From assembly GCF_014635085.1 (NCBI RefSeq), contig NZ_BMCH01000001.1:589151-653150 (forward strand): a DNA stretch of 64,000 bases. The letters run 5' to 3'. Every line of letters starts with the position of its first letter. The stretch's first letter is position 1. This DNA is from Asaia siamensis. GTDB lineage: Bacteria > Pseudomonadota > Alphaproteobacteria > Acetobacterales > Acetobacteraceae. Of this stretch, positions 16,551-25,517 are shown piece after piece. The notes under the pieces are model-generated. The model was given only the letters and a program-made list of their open reading frames with translations. It did no database searches and was not told where the DNA came from. A program made the position numbers and the translations under genes.

Positions 16551-18110
16551 TCACGGCTGCGCGCCCCGTTTGCGCCGCAGCAGGCGGTTCAGCAGGCGCT
16601 GGGGCTGGCTGATGCCCAACGCCCAGAGCGCCACCAGATAGACAATACCCGCAAGCGCCATCATCAGACCGAGCATGGCCGCCCGGATCAGTCCATGCCA
16701 CATCACGAGGCCGGGGGCGAAGAAGCGAGTGAGCGCAATGGTCACAAGCGCCATCAGCAGCGATGCCGCCATGATGCGCAGCAGGCGCTGCATCAGCGCC
16801 CGATCAGGGCAGAACACATCGCGTCTGTGCAGGATGACAGCCAGAAAACCGAGATTGACGAGTGCTGCGATGGTGCTGGCGAGCGGTGGCCCGACATGGG
16901 CCAGCGGACGATAGAGCATCAGATTAAGTGCAAGATTGAGCGCTATAGTGATGAAGCCGATCTTGACTGGCGTTCTGGTGTCGCCATGGGCGAAAAACCC
17001 GGGGGACAGCACTTTGATCATGATGAAGGCGGGCAGGCCCAGGGCATAGGCGCGCAGCGACTGCGCCGAAGACAGGGCATCTCCTGTGGTGAATTTCCCG
17101 TAGCCGAAAAGCGTTGCCATGATTTCAGGTGCCAGAGCCAGAAGGCCGAAACAGGCGGGGAAGGTGAGAATTGCCGCATAGTCGATGGCGCGGTTGAGCG
17201 TTTGCTGCCCTCCCTTGTTGTCACAGGCCGCGACGTGACGGGTCAGAACCGGAAGGAGCGTCGTGCCCGCAGCGGCCCCCAGTACGCCAAGCGGCAGTTG
17301 ATTTACGCGGTCGGCAAAGTACAGCCACGAGATCGACCCGGCAGGCAGAAGCGTTGAAATGAGCGTATCGACGGTCAGATTGAGCTGTGTCGCGCCCGAG
17401 CCGACAAGCCCGGGCCAGAGGCGGCGCAGCATGTCGCGCATTTCGGGTGTCAGGCGCGGTCTCGGCAGGGAAAGACGCATTCCTGCGCGCCGGACCGACC
17501 AGAGAAGCAGCCCAAGCTGCACAAAACCGGAAAACGTGATGCCGATAGCCGTCCAGGTGGCGGTATCGTTAAAGACCAGTGCGCCAAGCAGAATGGCGGC
17601 TATGCCGACGATGTTGAAAGACACATAGGCCCCGGCAGCCATCGAAAAACGATGCAGCCCATTCAACACCCCCGCCACAAGCGCTGCGGTGCAGATCAGC
17701 AGGAGATAGGGAAAAGTGATGCGTGTCAGGTGAACGGCGAGCTCGAAACGCCCGCCAGCATGATCGAAACCCGGCGCAATCAGTTCGATGATCCAGGGCA
17801 TGAACACCTCGCCCAGGATGGTCACACCAAGCAGCCAGGCGCTCAGGCACCCCAGTGCCTGGGACGCGAAACGCGTCGCATCCTCTTCGCCCCTTGTGGT
17901 CAGGCGCTCGGTGAAAAGCGGGACGAAGGCCGCATTGAAGGCCCCTTCGCCGAAGAGGCGGCGAAACATGTTGGGAAGGCGAAATGCGATCTGATAGGCG
18001 TCCTGAACCGGGCCAGCACCGAGAAACGCCGCAAGAAGCTGGTCGCGCACCAGACCGAGGATACGGGACAGCATGGTCCAACCACCAACGGTGATCAGGT
18101 TACGGAGCAT
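16551..18110 (-). CDS. murJ: Lipid II flippase MurJ
   Basis: MurJ (MviN), a MOP-superfamily membrane protein, flips the peptidoglycan precursor lipid II across the inner membrane. The product is 519 residues with about 14 hydrophobic helices. The N-terminal MLRNLITVGGWTMLSRILGLVRD and the following GAGPVQDAYQIAFRLPNMFRRLFGEGAFNAAFVP are highly typical, including the functional arginines. The start at 18110 is set by this family N-terminus; the frame is open upstream from a TTG but has no clear site there. Confidence 0.96.
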   Translation of the reverse strand: MLRNLITVGGWTMLSRILGLVRDQLLAAFLGAGPVQDAYQIAFRLPNMFRRLFGEGAFNAAFVPLFTERLTTRGEEDATRFASQALGCLSAWLLGVTILGEVFMPWIIELIAPGFDHAGGRFELAVHLTRITFPYLLLICTAALVAGVLNGLHRFSMAAGAYVSFNIVGIAAILLGALVFNDTATWTAIGITFSGFVQLGLLLWSVRRAGMRLSLPRPRLTPEMRDMLRRLWPGLVGSGATQLNLTVDTLISTLLPAGSISWLYFADRVNQLPLGVLGAAAGTTLLPVLTRHVAACDNKGGQQTLNRAIDYAAILTFPACFGLLALAPEIMATLFGYGKFTTGDALSSAQSLRAYALGLPAFIMIKVLSPGFFAHGDTRTPVKIGFITIALNLALNLMLYRPLAHVGPPLASTIAALVNLGFLAVILHRRDVFCPDRALMQRLLRIMAASLLMALVTIALTRFFAPGLVMWHGLIRAAMLGLMMALAGIVYLVALWALGISQPQRLLNRLLRRKRGAQP

Positions 18111-18570
18111 TCCGGGCTTCCAGTCAAAAAACAAACATCAGGAGCGCGCCTGTTTAGACGCAAGCGAGGCGATGTGCCATGGCCAGGCACAGGCTTGTTG
18201 CATTTTGGAAAGACGAGGCTCCAGCTCGGAAAACCGCGCGCCATCAGGAGTTTGTAAATCACGGTAGATTATGGCGGTTTTGCGTCTCTCTGCCTTTTGT
18301 TCACTTCGCAGGTCAGGTTTTTTCACGGACACGCGTCAAAACGTCCTTTCCAGACGCCTCACTGCACGGCGACCTGGCCAGTATGCGTTCCCGATACGGG
18401 CTGATCGTGGAAATTGCGATCCTGTCGGCTCTCTGGCAGAAAGCACTGCGCCCGGGCGGTTGCCGGGATGCCGGGTCTCCTTATTTGTGCCAGCAGGTGC
18501 AAACGGTGAGATTCAGCGCATAACGCGAGCAGCGCGCTTTTCTGCACCAGAGCTATCGAGGCACACGGAT
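18111..18570. other. Intergenic region between murJ and the LysE-type exporter
   Basis: A divergent, 460-base stretch expected to hold both promoters. An 8-base inverted repeat, AAAACCGC (18230-18237) and GCGGTTTT (18274-18281), spans a 36-base spacer. Frames through it do not look like protein. Confidence 0.4.
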
Positions 18571-19209
18571 ATGAGCCCCATCATTCTTTCTCTGACGAGT
18601 TTTGTTCTCGCTGCGGGTGTCTTCACACTGGTGCCGGGTCTCGATACCGCCTTCGTGCTGCGCACCAGCACCGTGTCAGGTGTGCGCACCGGTTTTTGTG
18701 CAGCGCTTGGCATTACGCTCGGGCTTTTCGTCTGGGGGCTGGGCGCGGCTTTTGGTCTGACAGCACTGCTCGCAGCATCGACGATCGGCTTTCTGATCGT
18801 CAAATGGGTCGGCGCGCTCTATCTTTTCTGGATTGGTGTGCGCTTGCTGATCCGTCCTCGCACGGCCGCTCAGGCGGTCGAATCAGGGGGGCGTGTCAAT
18901 CGTCTGTCGGGCGCGCAATGCTTCCGTCAGGGCCTGCTGACCAACCTCCTGAACCCCAAGGTCGGCATTTTCTTCATTACCTTTCTGCCGCAATTCATTC
19001 CACACGAAGCCAATGTGGTGACGTTCTCGCTACTGCTGGCGGGTATTCAGGTGCTGCTGACCTTGAGCTGGTTCTCGCTGCTCATTGTTATGACGGCGCC
19101 TCTGGGCGCCTTCCTGTCGCGCCCTTCCATCGTCAGGACGCTGGACCGTGCGACAGGGGGGATTTTCGTGGCGTTCGGCCTGAAGCTGGCACTTGAGCGC
19201 CAGGGCTGA
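18571..19209 (+). CDS. LysE/RhtB-family amino acid exporter
   Basis: 212 residues with about six hydrophobic helices. The family motif follows the first helix (LVPGLDTAFVLRTSTVSGVRTGFCAALGITLG, about residues 20-50). The central NLLNPKVGIFFITFLPQF (about residues 125-143) is diagnostic for RhtB/LysE exporters, which export homoserine, threonine, lysine or related metabolites. Substrate cannot be read from sequence. The start is at ATGAGCCCC, directly before the first helix. Confidence 0.88.
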   Translation: MSPIILSLTSFVLAAGVFTLVPGLDTAFVLRTSTVSGVRTGFCAALGITLGLFVWGLGAAFGLTALLAASTIGFLIVKWVGALYLFWIGVRLLIRPRTAAQAVESGGRVNRLSGAQCFRQGLLTNLLNPKVGIFFITFLPQFIPHEANVVTFSLLLAGIQVLLTLSWFSLLIVMTAPLGAFLSRPSIVRTLDRATGGIFVAFGLKLALERQG

Positions 19210-19237
19210 AAGGGCGCCCCTTGGCTGCCTCTCTCTT

Positions 19238-19726
19238 TCAGCGATCCATCATGGCGCGCTGGATCGAGGCTTTCATCCGGCCTGAATCGGGCGACGTCAG
19301 GGGCGTGAACCAGTTGGTCAGCTTGCCGTCTCGTGACACGACATATTTATAGAAATTCCAGCGTGGCAGAGACAGCATCCCCCCTTGCGCGGCAAGCCAG
19401 CGGAAGAGCGGGATGGCGTCTTTGCCCTTCACATGCGATTTTGCAGCCATGGGGAAGCTGACCCCGTAATTGCGTGAGCAGCTGGTCTGGATCTCGGAGG
19501 CCGTGCCCGGCTCCTGCTGTCCAAAATCATTGCTCGGCACACCAAGCACGACCAGACCGTTCTTGCCATAATGGCTCCAGAGGTGCTGAAGCCCCTCATA
19601 TTGCGGTGTAAAACCGCATTTCGAGGCCGTGTTGGCGATCAGGACGACCTTGCCCTTGAAATCTGCCATTGAAATGGGTTCGCCGCAGAGGGCCGGGATG
19701 TCGAGATCGTAGAAGCTGCTGGTCAT
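19238..19726 (-). CDS. Glutathione peroxidase-family thiol peroxidase
   Basis: 162 residues, standard for the family. The peroxidatic cysteine is in NTASKCGFTPQYEGL (about C36), the catalytic glutamine and tryptophan regions are FGQQEPG (about residue 73) and WNFYKYVV (about residue 125). A cysteine at about residue 84 (TSCSRNYGVSFP) may act as a resolving residue, so thioredoxin could be the real reductant. It is convergent with the LysE gene, with 28 bases between the stops. The start at 19726 matches the family N-terminus MTSSFYDLDIP. Confidence 0.92.
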   Translation of the reverse strand: MTSSFYDLDIPALCGEPISMADFKGKVVLIANTASKCGFTPQYEGLQHLWSHYGKNGLVVLGVPSNDFGQQEPGTASEIQTSCSRNYGVSFPMAAKSHVKGKDAIPLFRWLAAQGGMLSLPRWNFYKYVVSRDGKLTNWFTPLTSPDSGRMKASIQRAMMDR

Positions 19727-19938
19727 GATATTCCGTCGCGCCGTGTCGTAAGCCGGATCTTCAATGTGGCTTTCCACTGGACACTACGCAAGCATCCCGA
19801 CAGAGTGTATCTTTCCGTTTCGCCAACGGTACGTCCCGCTCGCCGGGGAAGTGGCGTTCCAGGGCGTTGTTAACAAAGAGGTTTTCTGTTTCGGGATCGA
19901 TACCCGAGCGGAAACGGTCAGAGAATGAAGGCGCATTG

Positions 19939-21180
19939 ATGTCGCTGCGCGGTGTGATCGGTATTGCGGTGCTCGTGGCGCTGGGTGTTCTTTTGTCGAG
20001 CAATCGCAAAGCTATCGATTACCGTCAGGCAGCCATAGCCCTCGCGCTGCAATGTGCGATCGGTGCGCTGGCGCTTTTTGTGCCCTGGGGGCGTCGATTC
20101 TTCGGGATGCTGGCAGATGGGGTGGGAGATGTTCTGTCCTACGGTCAGGTTGGCACGCATTTTCTTTTTGGCGGTCTGGTCAGCCCGAAAATGGAGACGC
20201 TTTTCGGTCAGGATAGCTTTGTCTTCGCGTTTCAGGTGTTGCCTGCCATTGTTTATGTCTCTGCCATTATCGCCCTGCTTTATCACTGGGGCGTAATGCA
20301 GGCCATTGCGCGTGCGGTGGGGCAGGGGCTGCGCCGCCTGCTTGGTACAAGCGCGCTGGAATCCTTTTCGGCCGTCATGACGGTGTTTCTCGGCCAGAGC
20401 GAAATGCCCGTCGTCTTGCGCCCCTATATGGGGAAGCTGCGACGCTCCGAGCTGTTTACCATCATGAGTTCCGGCACGGCATCGGTCTCAGGCTCGGTGC
20501 TGGCCGGTTATGCGGGGCTTGGTGTGCCAATGCATTATCTGCTCGCAGCGTCCTTCATGGCCATTCCGGGAGGGCTGCTTTTTTCCAAGCTTCTTTGGCC
20601 GATGCCGGAAGACGCCCATGCCGGGCACGAACCCATGCCCAGGGCTGTGCTGGAAACCAGTGGTGTTTTCGATGCGCTTGCAGAGGGAGCCATGAGTGGT
20701 GCCCGGGTCGCTTTTGCGGTCGGGGCCGTGCTGGTGGCTTTTGTGGGTATCACGGCATTGCTCGATGGGTTGCTGCACGGGCTCGGGTCTTTGGTGCATT
20801 TGCCTGGGCTCAGTCTCTCGACCGTTCTTGGCACGTTGATGGCCCCTCTTGCCTGGCTGATCGGCATTCCCTGGTCAGAGGCGTCGCTGATTGGCGGTTT
20901 TCTGGGGCAGAAAATCGCCTTCAATGAATTTGTGGCCTATGTGAGCCTCTCGCCGCTCATTCATGCCCACACCCTCTCAGGGCACGATCTGGCTATCGTC
21001 TCTGTCGCCTTGTGCGGTTTCTCGAATTTTTCGAGTGTCGGCATCCTTATTGGCGGGTTCGGCAGCGTCGCGCCCGAGCGCCGTACCGAGATCGCCACCA
21101 TTGCGTCGCGCTGCGTAATTGCGGGCACGTTGTCCAACCTCATGAGCGCGGCTATCACGGGGCTGTTTATTGCGGCCTGA
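19939..21180 (+). CDS. NupC-family concentrative nucleoside transporter
   Basis: 413 residues with about nine to ten hydrophobic helices. The family signatures are GQSEMPVVLRPYMGKLRRSELFTIMSSGTASVSGSVLAGYAGLGVP (about residues 154-200) and KIAFNEFVAYVSLSPL (about residues 320-335), plus LCGFSNFSSVGILIGG near residue 360. These proteins take up nucleosides using an ion gradient. The start at 19939 (MSLRGVIG) is preferred over a frame extending 24 codons upstream into a charged region. Confidence 0.92.
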   Translation: MSLRGVIGIAVLVALGVLLSSNRKAIDYRQAAIALALQCAIGALALFVPWGRRFFGMLADGVGDVLSYGQVGTHFLFGGLVSPKMETLFGQDSFVFAFQVLPAIVYVSAIIALLYHWGVMQAIARAVGQGLRRLLGTSALESFSAVMTVFLGQSEMPVVLRPYMGKLRRSELFTIMSSGTASVSGSVLAGYAGLGVPMHYLLAASFMAIPGGLLFSKLLWPMPEDAHAGHEPMPRAVLETSGVFDALAEGAMSGARVAFAVGAVLVAFVGITALLDGLLHGLGSLVHLPGLSLSTVLGTLMAPLAWLIGIPWSEASLIGGFLGQKIAFNEFVAYVSLSPLIHAHTLSGHDLAIVSVALCGFSNFSSVGILIGGFGSVAPERRTEIATIASRCVIAGTLSNLMSAAITGLFIAA

Positions 21181-21195
21181 CGCCTGCTTGTTCAG

Positions 21196-21255
21196 TTACT
21201 CCCTCTACCGGGCGAAGCGGCCCGGAGCGTAACAGGTGATAACAGCAGGGAGTAA
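21196..21255 (+). promoter_or_regulatory. Foldable leader upstream of the aquaporin gene
   Basis: TTACTCCCT (21196-21204) is perfectly complementary to AGGGAGTAA (21247-21255). Inside lies a perfect hairpin CCGGGC/GCCCGG (21208-21213 with 21220-21225). The 3' arm of the outer stem contains the purine-rich AGGGAG and ends nine bases before the ATG at 21265, so folding could hide a ribosome binding site. It could equally be a terminator-like structure for the NupC gene, whose stop is 16 bases upstream; no T-run follows. Confidence 0.45.
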
Positions 21256-21264
21256 GTCAGGGTC

Positions 21265-22164
21265 ATGGGAGAACACCCGGTAGCTGAACAGCGACCGCAT
21301 GCGCTCTATCCGCACCCCGAAGACAGGCCGCTTTCGGGCCTGCCAGCACCGGGTCATGCACTGCACCCGAGGCTTTATGTCTGTGAATTCTGGGCAACGG
21401 CTTTGCTGCTAATTGGCGGTATCTGCAGCAATGTTGCCATCGGCTCACCACTCAGTCCCGTCGCGAAGGCGCTGGCGCACTGGCCCAATCTTCTGACAGC
21501 ACTTGAAGGTCTCGTTTTCGGTCTGAGCGCGACAATGGCGGCCCTGTCGCCTTTCGGTCGTGTCAGCGGTGCACATATGAGCCCGTCGATCAGTCTGGCC
21601 TTTTGTCTCGGTAAGCGGCTGGCAGTGACGGATATGCTCTTCTACATGTTTGCGCAGCTTGCTGGTGCTGTTCTTGGCACCGGACTTGTCGCTGCCAGCG
21701 GTCTGATCTGGCCTCGATGGGGGCAGTGGTGTGATGCTGGCCACTTCGCATCGACCATACCGTGGCCGTTGGCGCCGTCCTGGTGGGCTTTTATCGGCGA
21801 GATCTGCACAACGGCTATTCTGGTGGCAGTGGTGTTGACCTGTGGCGCCCGTCAGGCGCTACGTCCCTTTGCCGCCTGGATGACCGGGCCAGTATTTTTC
21901 GTGCTGAACCCCTTTGAGGCCTGGCTTTCAGGAGACAGCACGAATCTCGCCCGTAGCCTAGGACCAGCCCTGTTCAGTGGTGCCTGGCAGGATTTCTGGG
22001 TGTATCTATGCGGCCCTTTTGCCGGGGCCGCCGTCATGCTGTTTCTGATAAGGGCCGAAGCGTTTGGGCGCGTTCATCTTCATGAAGCCCGGCTGGCCTA
22101 TTTCGGCCATGATGGCCGAGCCCCCTATTTCTGGCCGCATCTGTTGCGACGCTGGTTCGGCTGA
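21265..22164 (+). CDS. MIP/aquaporin-family channel with altered NPA boxes
   Basis: 299 residues with six predicted membrane helices and the two half-membrane loops of the aquaporin fold. Loop B reads SGAHMSPS, where most members have SGAHxNPA. Loop E reads STNLARSLGPAL instead of xxNPARSxGPAL. The arginine of the selectivity filter is kept, but both asparagine-proline-alanine boxes are changed (SPS and NLA). Long hydrophilic N- and C-terminal tails are present. It might conduct glycerol, acid, ammonia or another small solute; substrate is not predictable. It follows the NupC gene by 84 bases that can form a stem-loop. Confidence 0.82.
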   Translation: MGEHPVAEQRPHALYPHPEDRPLSGLPAPGHALHPRLYVCEFWATALLLIGGICSNVAIGSPLSPVAKALAHWPNLLTALEGLVFGLSATMAALSPFGRVSGAHMSPSISLAFCLGKRLAVTDMLFYMFAQLAGAVLGTGLVAASGLIWPRWGQWCDAGHFASTIPWPLAPSWWAFIGEICTTAILVAVVLTCGARQALRPFAAWMTGPVFFVLNPFEAWLSGDSTNLARSLGPALFSGAWQDFWVYLCGPFAGAAVMLFLIRAEAFGRVHLHEARLAYFGHDGRAPYFWPHLLRRWFG

Positions 22165-22193
22165 CGGGGAGTTCGCCTGACCCACCGGCGTGG

Positions 22194-22219
22194 GACGGCC
22201 CGCAGGAGGGCGGTCCGTC
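22194..22219. terminator. Hairpin between convergent aquaporin and methyltransferase genes
   Basis: GACGGCCCGC (22194-22203) pairs with GCGGTCCGTC (22210-22219) with one mismatch around a 6-base loop. The position between two convergent stops fits a two-way terminator; there is no strong T-run. Confidence 0.5.
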
Positions 22220-22237
22220 AGGCCGAAGATCAGGCTG

Positions 22238-22951
22238 TCAGGAAGACGGCTGTGCGCTGCGTATGATCATGGCCTGGGTGGTCGGCAACTCGATGACATG
22301 CTCCGGCTTGTCGGCCAGGAATTCCGCAAAGGCCTGCGAAACACCATCGATGATCGAATAATCATGGGTCAGGATGATGCCACCCGGAATCATGCGCGGG
22401 TAGAAATAGGCTAGACCCGCCAGTGTTGCCTCATAGAGATCGACGTCGAGATGCACGAAGCTGTAGCGCTCATCGCCCAGATCAGCAGCTGAATCCGGAA
22501 AGAAACCGGGGTGGAAGGCCACATTCTCATAGCCTGCCAGCTTGCGTTTGACGCTCTCAAGCGTGCCGCAGAACTCGCCCTTGATGAAAACCTTGCCTTC
22601 TTTCCCCTTGGGGTCGGGCAGACCCTCGAACGTGTCGAAGAGATGCAGCGTGCGATGCGCCTTGACCATGCAGAGCAGCTCTGCCGACGCGCCGCGATAG
22701 ACGCCGAATTCGGCCAGATCGCCCTCATAGACAGACTGGGCCTGAGCCAGTTCATGAAGCACGAAGGCCTCGTCACTGCTCAGAAGGGAGTCCGTGCCCG
22801 CGCGGGCCTTGCTGAGGCGTCGCAAGGTGACCGGGTGCTTGTGCCCGCTCAGCAGGCGCATCTGCATGGCGCTATGCACACCGAAGGTGAGGAAACGCAC
22901 GAAACGGTTCCGGCTCACGAAACGGCGCATGGCCTCATTACGCATCCACAT
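22238..22951 (-). CDS. TylF/MycF-type O-methyltransferase
   Basis: 237 residues. The TylF-family fold is visible in DLAEFGVYRGASAELLCMV (SAM-binding loop, about residues 78-96), LHLFDTFEGLPDP (about 101-113) and FVHLDVDLYEATLAGLAYFYPRMIPGGIILTHDYS (metal and SAM region, about 165-200). Family members methylate sugar hydroxyls of macrolides or of cell-surface glycans, so a polysaccharide or lipid sugar is the likely target. It starts 24 bases after gpsA on the same strand and may be the tail of that operon. Confidence 0.85.
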   Translation of the reverse strand: MWMRNEAMRRFVSRNRFVRFLTFGVHSAMQMRLLSGHKHPVTLRRLSKARAGTDSLLSSDEAFVLHELAQAQSVYEGDLAEFGVYRGASAELLCMVKAHRTLHLFDTFEGLPDPKGKEGKVFIKGEFCGTLESVKRKLAGYENVAFHPGFFPDSAADLGDERYSFVHLDVDLYEATLAGLAYFYPRMIPGGIILTHDYSIIDGVSQAFAEFLADKPEHVIELPTTQAMIIRSAQPSS

Positions 22952-22975
22952 GGTCTTGTCCTTTTCGGCTTCTTT

Positions 22976-23944
22976 TCATTCGACCGTGATTGGCCGTTCG
23001 AGGAGCGATTTCCTTGCCTGGGCAAGATCTATGGCGCCATCCAGAAAGGCGGAAACGGTCTCGACGATCGGCATGGAGATCCCCAGCTTTGTGGCCGTGG
23101 CGGCGAGAGCCGGGGCGGTGGCTACCCCTTCAGCGACAGTGCTGCGTGTTTTTAGGATGTCGGCGAGGGTGGCCCCCTGACCGAGTTCGAGCCCGAGACT
23201 GTAATTGCGCGAGCCCGCTCCGGTGCAGGTCAGAATAAGATCGCCCAGACCGCTCAGTCCGGCAATCGTGGCAGCGCGTCCCCCCATGGCGGATGCCAGG
23301 CGCCCGATCTCGACGATGGCACGGGTAATCAGGGCGGCGCGGGCATTCTCGCCCAGTCCTGCCCCGATAGCGATGCCCGCCCCGATGGCCACCACATTTT
23401 TGGCGGCGCCTGCAATCTGCACGCCGATCGGATCGTCGCTCGCATAGAGCCTGAAATGAGGGGAAGAGAGCATCGAGACATAGCGATGGGCGTCGTCCAG
23501 AGACTCGGCCGCGATCGTCGCGGCCGCGGGTGCTCCCCTGGCAACCTCGATTGCAAAATTCGGCCCGGAGAGAACAGCGCAGGGCCGCCCGGGCTGTGTT
23601 TCGGCTAGGATATCCAGCGGCAGAGCGCCAGTGCCAAGCTCAAGCCCCTTGCAACAGGCAATGAGCGGCGCGTTTCCGGGGAGTCTTGGTGCAATCTCTC
23701 TCAGGGTCTGCATGGGCACGACGATGAGCATGAGATCGGCATGTTCGGGTAGTGTCGTGACCAGCTCGACCGTATCGGGCAGTGTCACGGCTGGAAGGCG
23801 GGGCAGGGCGCGGCACCCTGCGGGAACGGGAGAGCGAGACCAGAGCGACACACGGGCTCCGGTTCGCGATGCGGCACAGGCAAGGGCGATGCCCCAGGCC
23901 CCGGCCCCGATAACGGCAATATGGGGGACGTTGGCTGACATCAT
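22976..23944 (-). CDS. gpsA: Glycerol-3-phosphate dehydrogenase [NAD(P)+]
   Basis: GpsA reduces dihydroxyacetone phosphate to sn-glycerol 3-phosphate for phospholipid synthesis. The 322-residue protein begins with the Rossmann loop IGAGAWGIALA (about residues 11-21). CKGLELGTGALPLDI (about residue 110) and AGAAKNVVAIGAGIAIG (about residue 187), with the catalytic lysine, identify the family. The SGLGDLILTCTGAGSRNYSLG segment (about residue 245) is also diagnostic. Its ATG overlaps the rlmJ stop (ATGA). Confidence 0.96.
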   Translation of the reverse strand: MMSANVPHIAVIGAGAWGIALACAASRTGARVSLWSRSPVPAGCRALPRLPAVTLPDTVELVTTLPEHADLMLIVVPMQTLREIAPRLPGNAPLIACCKGLELGTGALPLDILAETQPGRPCAVLSGPNFAIEVARGAPAAATIAAESLDDAHRYVSMLSSPHFRLYASDDPIGVQIAGAAKNVVAIGAGIAIGAGLGENARAALITRAIVEIGRLASAMGGRAATIAGLSGLGDLILTCTGAGSRNYSLGLELGQGATLADILKTRSTVAEGVATAPALAATATKLGISMPIVETVSAFLDGAIDLAQARKSLLERPITVE

Positions 23945-24774
23945 TCTTCCACGATCCGTCTGATTTCAACGCTGCCTTCTCCATCGGGCGCAAGGACCGG
24001 CAGAAGCGCGTCGAGCAAGGTCTGGGCCTGTTCCTCAAAGCGATAGGGAGGAGAAGCCACCAGCAGCCCGCAGCCATTCAGGCGTGTCGGATCGGTAGGG
24101 GGGCGCAGCAGCAGACTGCAATCGAGCAGATCACGCAAGCCGGCATCGCGCAGTGAAGCATGGAATTGCCGCACCGGCGCGCGATGCTTGATGGGATACC
24201 ACGCTGCGACAATGCCCATTGGGAAGAGCTTGCGGCTCGTCTGGATTGCGTCAGCCAGCCTTGCGAATTCATCGCCCTGTTCAAAAGGCGGGTCTATCAG
24301 GATCAGGCCGCGTTTGAGGTCACGCGGCGGCAGAAAGGCCTTGAGCGCGCCATAGCCATCACGCTCATGCACGGCAACCTGACTCTGCTGACGGAAATTG
24401 CGCCTGAGAGTCGACGCATCTTCCGGATGCAATTCGCAGCAGATCAGTCGATCCTGCGGACGCAGCAGCGACGCAATGAGGCTTGGTGAGCCAGGATAGC
24501 GGGCAGGCGCGCCCAGTGCCTCGATGCTGGTCAGGTAATCAACCAGTTCCTCCGGCCCCTCTGGGATCGTCTCGAACCGGCCAATACCATCGCGCCATTC
24601 GCCGGTCTTCTGGGCCTCGATTGAATCGAGATCATAAACGCCGCAGCCGGAATGTGTGTCGAGCACGCAGAAGCCAGCTGGCTTGCGCAGAAGGTGGCGC
24701 AGGATGACGAGCATCAGTCCGTGCTTCATCATGTCGGCAAAATTGCCCGCGTGATAGGCGTGGCGGTAATTCAA
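23941..24774 (-). CDS. rlmJ: 23S rRNA (adenine-2030-N6)-methyltransferase
   Basis: RlmJ methylates A2030 of 23S rRNA. 277 residues, starting with the very typical MNYRHAYHAGNFADMMKH. The SAM region CVLDTHSGCGVYDL is at about residues 36-49, and the catalytic DPPF motif (IDPPFEQGDEF) at about residue 162. The ATG overlaps the hemD stop by four bases, and gpsA follows with the same overlap. Confidence 0.94.
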   Translation of the reverse strand: MNYRHAYHAGNFADMMKHGLMLVILRHLLRKPAGFCVLDTHSGCGVYDLDSIEAQKTGEWRDGIGRFETIPEGPEELVDYLTSIEALGAPARYPGSPSLIASLLRPQDRLICCELHPEDASTLRRNFRQQSQVAVHERDGYGALKAFLPPRDLKRGLILIDPPFEQGDEFARLADAIQTSRKLFPMGIVAAWYPIKHRAPVRQFHASLRDAGLRDLLDCSLLLRPPTDPTRLNGCGLLVASPPYRFEEQAQTLLDALLPVLAPDGEGSVEIRRIVEE

Positions 24775-25517
24775 GGCGCGATTTGCCTCCCTGCAATATC
24801 TATGTCGCTTGTCGGAAGGGGGCCGAGAAGAGCGAGAAGGGCTTGTTGTTCCGGACGAGGGGCGATGGCGATCTGGCTGAAGGGGGCTGCGTCAAGCGTT
24901 CTGCCGATGGCGGGAGAAAGCGCCAGAGCGCGAACCGAACCTAGCAGCCTACGCTCGGCGCCGAAAGCATCGAGAAAGGCGCGTGCCGTGGCCGCTGAAT
25001 AAAACAGGATCGCCGCCACGCGTTCCTGTTCGATAAGGCTGCGTGCTGCCGGGGTGAGGGCGCCGGTCGTCTCGGTGCGATAAACGACACGGCGTGTGAC
25101 ATGCCAGCCATTCATCCTGAGCTCGATCGCAAGCTCTCCGCCAAGTTTCTCACCTGTGGCAAGCAGCACCCTGTTGCGTATGCCAGCCTTGCCGAGATGG
25201 CCAACCAGAGAGTGTGCCGTGCCCTCGGCGTAATCGACATTGGTAAAGCCCAGCGTTCTGGCGCGCTCAGCCGTACGTGCCCCGACCGCTGTGAGGGGTG
25301 TTGTAAAGGGGAGGGCTGCCTGCAACGCCTGAAGACTCTGGCCACTCGTTATGACCACCCGGTCGACCGCGCCTGACGGCTTCATGGGCAGGGGGTGAAC
25401 CCGGAGCATTGGAGCCAGGCAGGGCTCCCATCCCAGACGCTCCAGCGCCAGGCCAGTATCGCTCAGCCCCGGCTCAGGGCGGGTGACCAGAACCGTGCGT
25501 CGTAAGAGGTCAGCCAT
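24771..25517 (-). CDS. hemD: Uroporphyrinogen-III synthase
   Basis: HemD closes and inverts ring D of hydroxymethylbilane to give uroporphyrinogen III. 248 residues, usual length. The family is weakly conserved, but the N-terminal VLVTRPEPGLSDTGLALERLGWEPCLAPML, VVITSGQSLQALQ (about residue 54), AVGARTAERARTLGF (about residue 77) and ILFYSAATARAF (about residue 170) are clear. The ATG at 25517 lies within the last codons of hemC (8-base overlap), which fixes the start. Confidence 0.93.
   Translation of the reverse strand: MADLLRRTVLVTRPEPGLSDTGLALERLGWEPCLAPMLRVHPLPMKPSGAVDRVVITSGQSLQALQAALPFTTPLTAVGARTAERARTLGFTNVDYAEGTAHSLVGHLGKAGIRNRVLLATGEKLGGELAIELRMNGWHVTRRVVYRTETTGALTPAARSLIEQERVAAILFYSAATARAFLDAFGAERRLLGSVRALALSPAIGRTLDAAPFSQIAIAPRPEQQALLALLGPLPTSDIDIAGRQIAP

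Noticed and set aside
15438-17357. 639-codon plus-strand frame across mutS and murJ
   Set aside because: It runs antisense through two certain genes and has no protein-like domain; a GC-rich shadow.
18111-18570. Frames suggesting a small gene before the LysE exporter
   Set aside because: No ribosome binding site, no family signal and poor composition; better seen as a promoter region.
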